A stretch of 64,000 nucleotides of DNA from Hoskinsella mucinilytica (GCF_045223415.1 NZ_JBEQZJ010000005.1:48777-112776), one strand, 5' to 3'; positions 52,301-61,211 are shown, numbered from the stretch's first letter. Notes: generated from the letters alone by a model not told the origin. Translations and numbers: made by a program.

Positions 52301-52581
52301 CGTTCTTCCTCTTTCTGACGTATGATTCTTCTGATTTGAACAATCACTCCAACGATCAATAATATAAAAACACCAAAGATAACAGCAGCCTCTTTATAGC
52401 GTAAAACAGTAATCAAATAAGAGCCGAAAGTCATTAATGATCCAAGAATCAACAGCAACACGATAACAAATATGATATTCAAAATACGTGTCACCCATTT
52501 GTTTTTGATCAATGAAGATAAAAATTCTATTATGATTTCAAATAAGATCTCAAAAATCAATTCTAAAAAGAATTCTAACAT
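52282..52581 (-). CDS. Small membrane protein with amphipathic N-terminus
   Basis: The ATG at 52581 has GGAGG 7 bp upstream. The 99 residues begin with an amphipathic helix rich in Glu, Phe and Ile (FFLELIFEILFEIIIEF), then have two membrane helices at about 34-55 and 65-87 and a basic end. I do not recognise it. The N-terminal segment recalls membrane-surface helices of small toxins or AgrD-like leaders, but the length does not fit AgrD. Confidence 0.65.
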   Translation of the reverse strand: MLEFFLELIFEILFEIIIEFLSSLIKNKWVTRILNIIFVIVLLLILGSLMTFGSYLITVLRYKEAAVIFGVFILLIVGVIVQIRRIIRQKEEERWNFLG

Positions 52582-52670
52582 AGTGATTCCTCCTCTTTTC
52601 ATATACATCCTTATGTTATCAATTTTTATCTTTGATAGAATATTTCTTGTATGAATGAGGATGTTTTTTG

Positions 52671-52717
52671 TATGAAAAAAGTGCAAACTTCTTTGATTCA
52701 AAGTCTGCACTTTCTTT
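52671..52717 (-). terminator. Terminator of the rsmI-ricT-holB-tmk operon
   Basis: A 13-bp stem with one G-U (arms AAAGTGCAGACTT and AAGTTTGCACTTT on the minus strand) and a T run. Confidence 0.8.
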
Positions 52718-52724
52718 TTATGAT

Positions 52725-53582
52725 TTAAGATACTTCATGATATTCTTTATACACATCATTACGAGATAATCCTCGCTCTTTGGCAACTCGCTTGATTGCT
52801 TCATTTGTGGATAGCCCATGATCAATATATTCTTTGATTTGTTCATGAACCAAAGGTACAGCGGCATCTTCGCCATCATCTTTGATGTTTTGACTACCTT
52901 CAACGACAATCACCATTTCACCTTTTAAATCATCAACAACATCTAAAATTTCTTCTAATGTTCCCCGTAGAAATTCTTCATGCTTTTTGGTCAATTCTCT
53001 AGCAAGGCAAATATGACGATTACCGAACACTTCCAACATGCTTGTCAACATTTTCTTGATACGATGAGGAGCTTCATAGAACACCATCGTATAAGGGAAA
53101 TATTTTAACTCACATAATTCTGAGGTTCTTCCCTTTTCACTTGCTTGTAGAAAGCCATAAAACATAAAATGCTGTGTACTTAACCCTGAACCAACAAGAG
53201 CAGCTAACATTGCGTTACTACCGGATACAGGTACTACCGGAAAACCGGCTTCCGTGATTCTCTTTACGGCAACACTGCCTGGATCAGATATCAAAGGATA
53301 ACCTGCATCACTAACGATTGCGACATTGTTTCCCTTTTCTAACAACTCCAATAATCCATTTGCACTTTGATTCTCATTATGCTGATGATGAGAAATCATT
53401 CTGGTTTTGATATGGAAATGAGTGAGTAGCTTCATGGTATTTCTTGTATCCTCTGCCGCAATCACATCTACCATTTCCAAAACCTCAATTGCCCTTGGTG
53501 TCATCTCTTCCAAATTACCAATTGGTGTCGCAACAACATAAAGTGTTGGTTGCTTTGTCTCGAAGCTTTTCTGACGAATCAT
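52725..53582 (-). CDS. rsmI: 16S rRNA (cytidine1402-2'-O)-methyltransferase
   Basis: RsmI methylates the ribose of C1402 in the decoding centre. Family marks: TLYVVATPIGNLEEMTPRA at the start, AAEDTRNT as the SAM-binding part, VSDAGYPLISDPG and PVSGSNAMLAAL. The C-terminal AKERGLSRNDVYK helix-turn segment is typical. The start could be ATG 53582 or a GTG three codons before; the former has a better-spaced site. It directly follows ricT. Confidence 0.95.
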   Translation of the reverse strand: MIRQKSFETKQPTLYVVATPIGNLEEMTPRAIEVLEMVDVIAAEDTRNTMKLLTHFHIKTRMISHHQHNENQSANGLLELLEKGNNVAIVSDAGYPLISDPGSVAVKRITEAGFPVVPVSGSNAMLAALVGSGLSTQHFMFYGFLQASEKGRTSELCELKYFPYTMVFYEAPHRIKKMLTSMLEVFGNRHICLARELTKKHEEFLRGTLEEILDVVDDLKGEMVIVVEGSQNIKDDGEDAAVPLVHEQIKEYIDHGLSTNEAIKRVAKERGLSRNDVYKEYHEVS

Positions 53583-53591
53583 ATCCTTCAC

Positions 53592-54509
53592 CTACCGATC
53601 TTTAAAATCAATATCCGGCCACAATTCTTTGAATGTTAAGAATTGTACGTCTTCTTTATTTTCAATCTTTACTTGTTGTAATAATACATTCATACTGGTA
53701 ATACGATAACGACTTCCTTTATACTCGATTTGGGAGTTAAGCTTAGGCAATCCTTCTCTTAACTTTTTATATTGTTCATCTTCGAATTTTAAACAACACA
53801 TCAACTTACCACACTGTCCGCTTAGCTTTTGAATATTCAATGCTAAAAGCTGATTTTTTGCCATATTGATAGATACAACATCAAAATCATTCAGGAAACG
53901 AGAACAACATGTTTCCATACCGCAACTTCCCAATCCTCCGATGATTTTGGATTTGTTTCTTGGCCCGATTTGACGAAGCTCAATTCTACATTTGAAGATT
54001 GCGGCAAGTTCTTTTAATAGCTCTCTGAAATCTACACGCTCATCTGCGACATATACAAAGATGATCTTACTACAATCTAACGTGTATTCCGCTTCTATCA
54101 AATTCATATCTAAGCCAAGCTTATGAATACATTCATTACATATGGTCAAAGCTTTTTTCGCTTTTTCGACATTCTGTTCTGCTGTTTTCAAATCCTTTGG
54201 TGTAGCCTTACGAATGATTGGTTTAATTTCCATTCCATTTGATAAAAAAGCTTCACTTTCTTTTACTATCTTACCAAGTTCTAGTCCACGTACTGTTTCC
54301 ACAACAACATCATCTCCGACATGGAAATCATTGCTATCACTACCAAAGCTATACACCTTTTTTGATTCCTTAAAGGAAACAAAGGCTAAATATTTATAGG
54401 TACGTGTTGGTTTTTGTTCCGCTTTATGTCCTTTATTATCCTCGTTTTTATGTGGCTTATGTTCTTGCCTTGGAATATCTTTTCTAGGTTCCTTTTTTTC
54501 ATTTTGCAT
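53592..54509 (-). CDS. ricT: PSP1/YaaT family protein, RicT
   Basis: RicT (YaaT) belongs to the RicAFT Fe-S complex that affects mRNA processing and sporulation or competence in Bacillus. The PSP1 domain is clear: CRIELRQIGPRNKSKIIGGLG followed by GMETCCSRFL and SGQCGKLMCCLKFE, with the Cys set (CG...CC...CG...CC) that holds iron-sulfur. The N-terminal 38 residues are a charged tail rich in Lys, Glu and His. It lies in the conserved tmk-holB-ricT order; no yabA gene lies between it and rsmI. Confidence 0.94.
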   Translation of the reverse strand: MQNEKKEPRKDIPRQEHKPHKNEDNKGHKAEQKPTRTYKYLAFVSFKESKKVYSFGSDSNDFHVGDDVVVETVRGLELGKIVKESEAFLSNGMEIKPIIRKATPKDLKTAEQNVEKAKKALTICNECIHKLGLDMNLIEAEYTLDCSKIIFVYVADERVDFRELLKELAAIFKCRIELRQIGPRNKSKIIGGLGSCGMETCCSRFLNDFDVVSINMAKNQLLALNIQKLSGQCGKLMCCLKFEDEQYKKLREGLPKLNSQIEYKGSRYRITSMNVLLQQVKIENKEDVQFLTFKELWPDIDFKDR

Positions 54510-55486
54510 TACGCACTCACCTCTTTCATTTGATATATCATAGAATCTATTAACAATTGGATATTGACAGATCGAAGTAGCTTATCTCTTGTTTCCATCA
54601 AAATCTGTAGCATTGCTAAATGATTGACTCTTTTTTGTTTCATCCGTTCCACATGTTCGTTATACCATGTATCCTTAATAAAAAGCTCTTGTTTCATACA
54701 ATCCTTAAAGAAGATACTTAGCATATCGATCACATAAGTAAAAGCAACTTTACCATACTTCTTTTGTTTACTTGGAAAACCTTCTACTTGTAGGAATAAT
54801 AGTGCTTGATAGGGATCTATTAAATATTGATCGATGGTACCAATCCATGAATGAAGTGCATGTTGATAATCTTCACTCTCAAAAGCTTCCAATATCGCAT
54901 CTTTATTTCTTATCATGTTGCTTAACATATAAGCATCTAGTTCTGGCATAGCATCTTTCACTTCATCAAAGCACTGAGCAAAACTTAATGGTGTAAATGG
55001 TATATTCTGACAACGAGATACGATGGTCGCTAATACTCGTTCTAACTGTTCTACGATCAAGATTGCAATCATATCATTGGTAGGCTCTTCTAAAAACTTC
55101 AAAAGACTATTCAAAGCATCCGGTGTTGCATTTTCTGCATGATCCAGAATATAGACCTTTTTCCCTTTTGCTTCTAATCCTGTTTTATTGAAATTTTCTT
55201 GTAGCTTTATGATATCATCCTTTTTAATGGATGTTGTCGTACCATCTATGTAAATCAAATCTGCATATTCATTGTGAATCACACGCTGACAAACATCACA
55301 TTCCTCACAAGCAAATCCAGACTCTTCACATACCAAGCTTTGTGCTAATAAATAGGCTGTCTGTTTCTTAGGTGTTCCACTTGGCCCGCTGAACATATAT
55401 GCATGAGCTAGCTTATCATTCTCCAAAGCATGCTTTAAAGTATGATATACAACAGGTTGTTGTAGCTTTAATGTTTCCTTAAACAT
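54509..55486 (-). CDS. holB: DNA polymerase III delta' subunit
   Basis: Part of the clamp loader. The P-loop is degenerate (GPSGTPKKQ), as usual for delta'. The zinc site reads CEESGFACEECDVC, and the SRC motif is present (VSRCQNIPF). The ATG at 55486 begins MFKETLK, the usual family start, and overlaps the tmk stop; a TTG three codons earlier is a little close to the AGGAG. About 325 residues. Confidence 0.93.
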   Translation of the reverse strand: MFKETLKLQQPVVYHTLKHALENDKLAHAYMFSGPSGTPKKQTAYLLAQSLVCEESGFACEECDVCQRVIHNEYADLIYIDGTTTSIKKDDIIKLQENFNKTGLEAKGKKVYILDHAENATPDALNSLLKFLEEPTNDMIAILIVEQLERVLATIVSRCQNIPFTPLSFAQCFDEVKDAMPELDAYMLSNMIRNKDAILEAFESEDYQHALHSWIGTIDQYLIDPYQALLFLQVEGFPSKQKKYGKVAFTYVIDMLSIFFKDCMKQELFIKDTWYNEHVERMKQKRVNHLAMLQILMETRDKLLRSVNIQLLIDSMIYQMKEVSA

Positions 55487-56111
55487 AAGGCTCAATGATC
55501 TCCTGTAGTGTGGCTATGGTCTGTTTCAATACTTGGTCTATATCTTGATTGGCATCTACGATATGCATACGATCTTTGAATTCTTCTTTGATCCATTCAT
55601 ATCCTTTGGCTACCATCTCATGAAAGGCAATGCCTTCACTATCCAATCGATCTAAGTTTCCTCGATTTGCTACACGAGCAAGACCTGTTTCTAAACTAAC
55701 ATCTAAGAATACCGTTGCATCAGGTAAATGTCCTTCTATCGCAAATTCATTGATTTGATAAACTTCATCAACACCTATGCCTCTGGCAATTCCCTGATAT
55801 ACCAAAGAGCTATCCACAAAACGATCACATAACACGATCATGTTTTGTTCTAATGCAGGTAACACTTTTTCTATCAAATGTTGCCGTCTGCTTGCAGCAT
55901 ATAATAATGCTTCACAACGAGCATCCATTGCCGTGTTTTTTGGATCCAAGATCACTTTTCGTATCTGCTCCGCAATATCGATGCCACCTGGTTCTCTGGT
56001 ATATAGGACAGGATAACCCATTTCCTTCAACTTTTCATAAGCTTTCATGGAGATGGTTGTCTTTCCACTGCCATCGCTTCCTTCAAATGTTATAAATAGA
56101 CCTTTTTTCAT
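55479..56111 (-). CDS. tmk: Thymidylate kinase
   Basis: Phosphorylates dTMP to dTDP. P-loop EGSDGSGKTT, the DRY-like segment CDRFVDSSLVYQG, and the TREPGG substrate motif are present; 210 residues, normal. First gene of the housekeeping operon; a TATAAT (56139-56144) lies 28 bp upstream of the start on the minus strand. Confidence 0.96.
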   Translation of the reverse strand: MKKGLFITFEGSDGSGKTTISMKAYEKLKEMGYPVLYTREPGGIDIAEQIRKVILDPKNTAMDARCEALLYAASRRQHLIEKVLPALEQNMIVLCDRFVDSSLVYQGIARGIGVDEVYQINEFAIEGHLPDATVFLDVSLETGLARVANRGNLDRLDSEGIAFHEMVAKGYEWIKEEFKDRMHIVDANQDIDQVLKQTIATLQEIIEPYV

Positions 56112-56443
56112 GTCGAAACACTCCTAACTCACTTTACTATTATATCATATGCCAGTCCTTGTGGGCATCTATAATCTTGAAAAGTTCATATCGTGAAAGA
56201 AACCTTTCCTTATAACGGGATTTGAAATGGCCACTATATAACAAATCTTCCAATTGTTTCTTCTAATTTTTTAATATCTAGTTACGTTCTATGAATAAAA
56301 TATACGATATTAGCGTATAGTAGTAACAGGGAAAATTTTATTCCCTTTCACATACAGAAAGGAACAGAGTCCATCTGTTCTTTTCTCTTGTCTTTCGCTT
56401 TTCATAAATCGTGCTATAATAAAGACAAGCGAGGTGTATGATA
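56112..56443. promoter_or_regulatory. Divergent intergenic region of tmk and yggS
   Basis: On the minus strand a TATAAT lies at 56139-56144 (tmk promoter). On the plus strand an extended -10 TGCTATAAT lies at 56412-56420 (yggS promoter). Between them are two hairpins: AGGGAA/TTCCCT (about 56329-56347) and GAACAGA/TCTGTTC (56362-56380) followed by TTTTCTC, so a short plus-strand transcript ending there is possible. ATACG-ATATTAG-CGTAT at about 56309-56325 is another small inverted repeat. Confidence 0.5.
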
Positions 56444-57094
56444 ATGAATAAAGAAAAGTTACAACAAATACAAAAAGAGCTTCCTGAACATGTTACATTG
56501 GTTGCCGTAAGTAAAATGCATACCAAAGAAGAGATTAATGAAGCTCATAAATATGGATGCACAATATTTGGAGAAAACAAGGTTCAGGAAATGAAGGATA
56601 AATATGATCCGGCCTACACCTGGCATATGATCGGTCATTTACAAAGAAATAAGGTCAAAGATGTCGTAGGTATTGCCAGCATGATTCAAAGTGTTGATAG
56701 TCTACGTCTTGCGGAAGAAATCGAGAAACAATGTGCAAAGATAGATAAAGTCATGCCTATTTTAATTGAGGTGAACATCAGTCGTGACCCTGGGAAAACA
56801 GGTGTACTTTTAGAAGAAGCTCCTGTATTTGTAAAGCAATGTATGAGATTAAAGCATTTGGATGTTCAAGGATTGATGTGTGTTGGTCCATTAACTGATG
56901 ATGAGGAAAAAATCGAAGCATGCTTTGAAAGAATGCATGCCTTATTTATGAAATTACAAGGTGAATATGGAAAAGATCATTTCCATTATCTGTCTATGGG
57001 TATGAGTGATGATTATCATCTTGCCTTGAAACATGGAAGTAATATGATTCGTTTAGGAAGCGTTATTTTCGGAAAACGAAACTATCATCAATAA
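56444..57094 (+). CDS. YggS-family PLP-binding protein
   Basis: A PLP-homeostasis protein (PROSC/YlmE/YggS family) with the alanine-racemase-type barrel. PLP is bound by Lys24 in LVAVSKMHT; HMIGHLQRNK, the phosphate-loop SMGMSDDY and RLGSVIFGKR follow. The ATG at 56444 has GAGGTG 7 bp upstream; the ATG at 56438 is too close to that site. It is outside the ylm-divIVA cluster where relatives often lie. Confidence 0.94.
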   Translation: MNKEKLQQIQKELPEHVTLVAVSKMHTKEEINEAHKYGCTIFGENKVQEMKDKYDPAYTWHMIGHLQRNKVKDVVGIASMIQSVDSLRLAEEIEKQCAKIDKVMPILIEVNISRDPGKTGVLLEEAPVFVKQCMRLKHLDVQGLMCVGPLTDDEEKIEACFERMHALFMKLQGEYGKDHFHYLSMGMSDDYHLALKHGSNMIRLGSVIFGKRNYHQ

Positions 57095-57097
57095 ACC

Positions 57098-57118
57098 GGA
57101 GCGATATGCTCCTTTTTT
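57098..57118 (+). terminator. Terminator of the yggS gene
   Basis: GGAGC and GCTCC with a 5-base loop, then six T. Confidence 0.7.
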
Positions 57119-57154
57119 GATATCAATACGTTATAATAAAACTAGGTGATACTT

Positions 57155-58012
57155 ATGAACATATTTAAAAAACTGGAAACCATGAACAATTTAACAGCAA
57201 ATGAAACACAAATCGTGAACTTTCTTCTCCAACATCCAAAACAATTTTTGGACATGGATAGTCAAGAAATCGCAAAGCATTGCTTTGTATCACAAACGAC
57301 CATTTATCGATTATGTAATAAGCTAAATCTATCTGGCTTATCAGATCTGAAGATACAACTATCAGGTTCAATCGATAGCTATATGGTAGAGCATCAAGAA
57401 CTTGACTTTAATTTTCCTGTTAAGATTGATCAAAATAGCCAAGAAATCTTAACTTTTATGAAGGAAGATTATACACAAACAATTACATCTACTTATGATT
57501 TATTTGATTGTAGACAGTTAGAAAGAGCTGTATCTTTATTGATTCGCTCAGCTCATATCGATGTTTATGCTTCTGCAGGAAATTGCTTTTTTGCACAAAA
57601 TTTCAAATTTCAAATGAAAGAAATCGGTGTTACCGTAAATGTTCCCATAGATGAATATGATCAAAGATTGCATGCTGCATCCAGTGATTCTACCCATGTC
57701 GCTATTCTAATTTCATTTGGAGGACGTGGTATCCTAGTACAAAAGCTACTTTCCATGCTGAAAGAAAATCATACACCAATCATTTTGATCACATCTATGG
57801 AATATTTACAACAGGTAAAAGATATTGATTGCTTTTTAACACTTTGTTCTAATGAAGATCATTATCATAAAATATCTTCTTATTCAACAAGGTTATCCCT
57901 ACTTTATATTTTGGATATTTTATACACCGGTTATTTTCAAAAGCATTATGATCAAAATATACAAAAGAAAATTGCTTACTATCATATGATTGCAAAAGAG
58001 AATCATAAGTAA
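57155..58012 (+). CDS. MurR/RpiR-family transcriptional regulator
   Basis: 285 residues: an N-terminal HTH_6 (NLTANETQIVNFLLQHP and VSQTTIYRLCNKL) and a C-terminal SIS domain (VYASAGNCFFAQNF and ILISFGGRG) that senses a sugar phosphate. The ATG at 57155 has AGGTG 6 bp upstream. It precedes a HAD phosphatase and an EIIC and probably controls them; a perfect inverted repeat right after its stop is a candidate site. Confidence 0.92.
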   Translation: MNIFKKLETMNNLTANETQIVNFLLQHPKQFLDMDSQEIAKHCFVSQTTIYRLCNKLNLSGLSDLKIQLSGSIDSYMVEHQELDFNFPVKIDQNSQEILTFMKEDYTQTITSTYDLFDCRQLERAVSLLIRSAHIDVYASAGNCFFAQNFKFQMKEIGVTVNVPIDEYDQRLHAASSDSTHVAILISFGGRGILVQKLLSMLKENHTPIILITSMEYLQQVKDIDCFLTLCSNEDHYHKISSYSTRLSLLYILDILYTGYFQKHYDQNIQKKIAYYHMIAKENHK

Positions 58013-58019
58013 TCAATTT

Positions 58020-58035
58020 TGAAAATTATTTTTCA
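58020..58035. promoter_or_regulatory. Inverted repeat after the RpiR gene, candidate operator
   Basis: TGAAAA and TTTTCA flank TTAT, a 6-4-6 inverted repeat of the kind bound by RpiR/MurR proteins. It lies about 110 bp upstream of the HAD gene. TGAAAA and TTTTCA occur again, 24 bp apart, before the EIIC gene (about 59010-59046). Confidence 0.5.
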
Positions 58036-58071
58036 TATAAATGAATGTTATGAAAGAAGGAAATGATAAAA

Positions 58072-58096
58072 TTCTCCTATTAAGACTTCTCCTATT
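58072..58096. repeat. Direct repeat TTCTCCTATT x2
   Basis: Two identical 10-bp words (58072-58081 and 58087-58096) with a 5-bp gap, in the leader of the HAD gene. The meaning is unknown; the C-rich word could mimic an anti-Shine-Dalgarno and pair with the GGAGG at the start. Confidence 0.4.
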
Positions 58097-58146
58097 GATG
58101 TCACTATTCGCTTTTATTACAATAAGCTCATCAAGGAGGAATTACA

Positions 58147-58956
58147 ATGAGAATAAAAGCAATCATGTGTGATATCGATGGTACCTTACTTAACGATGAA
58201 GGTAAGGTTACACCAAAAACGCTACAGGCAATCAAAGATGTAAAAGATCGGGGAATCATGTTCGGATTATCTACAGGAAGAGATGTACATAGTGTAAAAA
58301 CATTATGTAAACATTGGGGTATAGAAGGATTGGTAGATGCTATTGTCGGAACCGGTGGTGCTGAAATATATGACTTTCATACCAATACAGGCAAAGATAG
58401 CTATCCCTTAGATGGATCCTTAATACGATCTATCATTGAGCACTATGAAGATATGGATGTTAATTTCGCCATACCCTATCAAGGTATTTTATATGCTCCA
58501 AAAGATGATCGTCATATTCAATCACTATCAAAAGCGGATAAAGTTCCTTATCAAGTTGTAGATTTTAATGAATTTTTAAAACAGCCAAGACCTAAGGTTA
58601 TGATCGTATGTGATCCGGAAAAGATGAATGATGTAATAAAACGTAGTAAAACATTCCATGATGATCGGTTCAAATCTTCTGCCTTGAAAACTGCAAGTAT
58701 CTTGTTTGAATATATGGATCCAAGAATATCAAAAACACATGGCCTAAAACAGGTCATGGAGCTATATCATCTTACTATGGATGAATTATGCACCTTTGGA
58801 GATGCTGACAATGATTATGATATGACTTTACATGCAGGTATTGGTGTCATTATGAAAAATGGCAGTGAGAAATGTAAAATGATTGCCGACCATATCACTG
58901 ATGACAATAATCATGATGGTATCGCAAATTTTATCAATACCTTTATTTTACAATAA
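58147..58956 (+). CDS. Cof-type HAD-superfamily phosphatase
   Basis: 269 residues, HAD IIB group: motif I CDIDGTLLND, the FGLSTGRD turn, motif III Lys near LKT and motif IV GDADNDYDM. GGAGG is 7 bp before the ATG. Between the RpiR regulator and the EIIC it may dephosphorylate the imported sugar phosphate to prevent sugar-phosphate stress; that is inference. Confidence 0.92.
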   Translation: MRIKAIMCDIDGTLLNDEGKVTPKTLQAIKDVKDRGIMFGLSTGRDVHSVKTLCKHWGIEGLVDAIVGTGGAEIYDFHTNTGKDSYPLDGSLIRSIIEHYEDMDVNFAIPYQGILYAPKDDRHIQSLSKADKVPYQVVDFNEFLKQPRPKVMIVCDPEKMNDVIKRSKTFHDDRFKSSALKTASILFEYMDPRISKTHGLKQVMELYHLTMDELCTFGDADNDYDMTLHAGIGVIMKNGSEKCKMIADHITDDNNHDGIANFINTFILQ

Positions 58957-58957
58957 C

Positions 58958-58982
58958 GGGCTATGTTTTATAGCTCTTTTTG
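58958..58982 (+). terminator. Hairpin terminator after the HAD gene
   Basis: GGGCTAT and ATAGCTC (one G-U) with a 5-base loop, then five T. Confidence 0.65.
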
Positions 58983-59094
58983 TTTTTATTCATCAGTAAA
59001 TTTTTCCAAAATGAAAAGAAATCTCAGTTTTATATATGCATTTTCATCAATCTTTGATAAAATAAAGCATTGTGATAGAAAGGGGCTTTGATAT

Positions 59095-60423
59095 ATGAAA
59101 GCATTCACAGGTTTTTTGGAGAAATATCTTTCTCCAATTGGAGCTAAGCTTGGCAATCAACGTCATTTACAAGCTTTAGCAAACGGTATGATGATGACAC
59201 TTCCTTTATTAGTTATCGGATCTATCTTCATGATACTTGCTAATCCTCCAATCAATATGGATACAGTAGATTTAAACACGACGAATTTCATTCTTCGCTT
59301 TTTGATAGGATGGAAAGACTGGGCAACGACATATAACACAGAAATCATGACACCTTATTACATGACCTTTAATCTTTTAGGTCTGATGACTGCATTCTCT
59401 GTAGCTTATTCACTAGCAAAAAGCTATAAAATGAACGCAGCAATCAGTGGTATCATGAATATGTCAGTTTTCTTCATGGTATGTGCAAAGGTGGTACCTA
59501 CAGAAATTGAGGGCATCAATGGTATCACAACAAATTATTTGGACAGTAATGGTTTATTTGTGGCTTTGATTTTGAGTATCGTCACAGTGGAAATTACAAG
59601 ATTCATTGAAACTAAGGGCATTAAGGTGAAATTTCCTGACAGTGTACCAAGCATGGTCGCAGCATTTGTCAATTCATTGTTGCCTTTGCTTGTTAATATT
59701 GTTTTGATTTATGGTCTGAATTTAATCTTGATCAGCGCTTCTGGAAAATCACTTCCTGAAATGATCATGAGTATTTTGACTCCTGCAATTAATGTAGGAA
59801 ACAATGTATGGGTATATGCATTGATCATTATGTTCTCTAATGTTTTATGGTTCTTAGGTATCAATGGTACTTCTGTTGTTTTCCCAATCGTCTTTATGAT
59901 CGGTTTGGCAGGTACTGCAGCAAATGCAGAAGCTTTAGCAGCAAATCTTCCTATGGAAAACTCTATGAACCTTCAGCTATTCCGTTATGCAATGCTAGGA
60001 GGAGCCGGTGGAACTTTAGGTTTGATTATTCTAATGTGGAGAAGCAAAAGCGCAAAATTCCGTTCTTTGGCTAGAATTTCAATCGTGCCAGGATGCTGTT
60101 CTATTAATGAACCTATCACTTTCGGTGTTCCAATGGTTTATAATCCTATCTTGGCGATTCCATACATCTTAACTCCAAGTATTGCGGTAATTCTTGGATA
60201 TTATGCACAAGAACTAGGATTGATCACAAGAGGCTTTGTGGCAGATCCAAGCTTTATTCCATTCTTTATTCAGGCATGGATGTCCGGTTCAGACTTTAGA
60301 AACGTAATTTTTATGTTCCTGTTAATTGCATTAAGTGTATTGATCTATTTACCATTCTATAAAGTCTACGAAAAAGTAGAATTAGAAAAAGAAGCACAAG
60401 AAGTTGCACAGGAGGATAACTAA
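59095..60423 (+). CDS. PTS lactose/cellobiose-family EIIC permease with GING loop
   Basis: 442 residues and about ten membrane helices; INEP and FGVPM mark the substrate region near 340. In the GIHG loop of chitobiose- and cellobiose-type transporters the His is replaced: FLGINGTS with Asn257. The gene has no EIIA or EIIB beside it. It starts after an AAAGGGG site and its stop overlaps the next start by one base, so the two are coupled. Confidence 0.92.
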   Translation: MKAFTGFLEKYLSPIGAKLGNQRHLQALANGMMMTLPLLVIGSIFMILANPPINMDTVDLNTTNFILRFLIGWKDWATTYNTEIMTPYYMTFNLLGLMTAFSVAYSLAKSYKMNAAISGIMNMSVFFMVCAKVVPTEIEGINGITTNYLDSNGLFVALILSIVTVEITRFIETKGIKVKFPDSVPSMVAAFVNSLLPLLVNIVLIYGLNLILISASGKSLPEMIMSILTPAINVGNNVWVYALIIMFSNVLWFLGINGTSVVFPIVFMIGLAGTAANAEALAANLPMENSMNLQLFRYAMLGGAGGTLGLIILMWRSKSAKFRSLARISIVPGCCSINEPITFGVPMVYNPILAIPYILTPSIAVILGYYAQELGLITRGFVADPSFIPFFIQAWMSGSDFRNVIFMFLLIALSVLIYLPFYKVYEKVELEKEAQEVAQEDN

Positions 60424-61034
60424 TGGCAAAACAAATGTATGATCCATGGTCTAAAATTACAACACGTAATGGCTATGCATGTGATGAAGTTATTTCAGCT
60501 TTACAAAAATCAATTCGTAGAGGTTTGGAAGAACAGGCTTGTATGTTTGCTTATGAGCTTTATATTTCATCCCCACAACTTGAAGAAAAATTATGGAGAA
60601 GATTATTAACAATTTCTGTTGAAGATATCGGAATGGGCAATCCTATGGCAGCTGTTGTTGTAAATTCTTTATCTCAAATGAGATTAAATTTTGATTATTC
60701 TGACAATGATAGGACGATTTATTTCATTCATGCAATTCGTTATATGTGTGCTAGTGAAAAAGATCGCTCCAGTGATTTATTGAAAAATATATGTATCAAA
60801 AGCTTCGCAATGGGCAAACTTCCTGAAATACCTGACTATGCTTTAGATAAACATACACAGCGTGGTCAAGCAATGGGAAGAGATTCCTTTCATTTCTTGA
60901 ATGAAGCAAGTAAGGTCATTCCTCAAGCAGAAATCGATAACGATTACAAAGAACGCTATGCTGAAATTTTAAAGGAATATGACCCTGAAAATGTATCAGA
61001 TACAGCCTTTACATTTAATGGATGGCAGTTTTAA
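60423..61034 (+). CDS. Stand-alone protein like the C-terminal domain of RarA/MgsA
   Basis: 203 residues without the AAA+ domain. The segment ALQKSIRRGLEEQACMFA, then EKLWRRLLTISVEDIGMGNP, matches the tetramerisation region of RarA/MgsA replication-repair ATPases. Here it is separate and coupled to a PTS permease. Such truncated forms occur next to sugar genes in related bacteria, but no function is established. It could bind DNA ends or a RarA partner, or be a recruited scaffold. Confidence 0.75.
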   Translation: MAKQMYDPWSKITTRNGYACDEVISALQKSIRRGLEEQACMFAYELYISSPQLEEKLWRRLLTISVEDIGMGNPMAAVVVNSLSQMRLNFDYSDNDRTIYFIHAIRYMCASEKDRSSDLLKNICIKSFAMGKLPEIPDYALDKHTQRGQAMGRDSFHFLNEASKVIPQAEIDNDYKERYAEILKEYDPENVSDTAFTFNGWQF

Positions 61035-61060
61035 GAAAGAGCGTAAGCTCTTTTCTTTTT
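61035..61060 (+). terminator. Terminator of the EIIC operon
   Basis: AAAGAGC and GCTCTTT with a GTAA loop and a T-rich tail directly after the stop codon. Confidence 0.8.
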
Positions 61061-61165
61061 ACCCCTTAAGCCTATGAAGATATTGAATTAAAGAAAATTA
61101 TTCACAAAGCTGTTAAAGATAATGTGAATTCATGTTATTATTATATATTAAAGTATAAGAGGGTG

Positions 61166-61211
61166 ATGAAAATGGTAATATCTATGATTTAAAGAAATTC
61201 ATTTTCTTTAA
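61166..61211 (+). other. Mini-ORF followed by an inverted repeat
   Basis: GAGGGTG precedes ATG codons at 61166 and 61172 of an 8-codon ORF (MKMVISMI). Its stop lies inside a perfect inverted repeat, TTAAAGAAA and TTTCTTTAA (61189-61211). It is upstream of a small membrane protein gene and could be a leader, or chance. Confidence 0.25.

Noticed and set aside
56338..56526. Minus-strand frame of 62 codons upstream of yggS
   Set aside because: It overlaps the yggS start and promoter and has no ribosome site.
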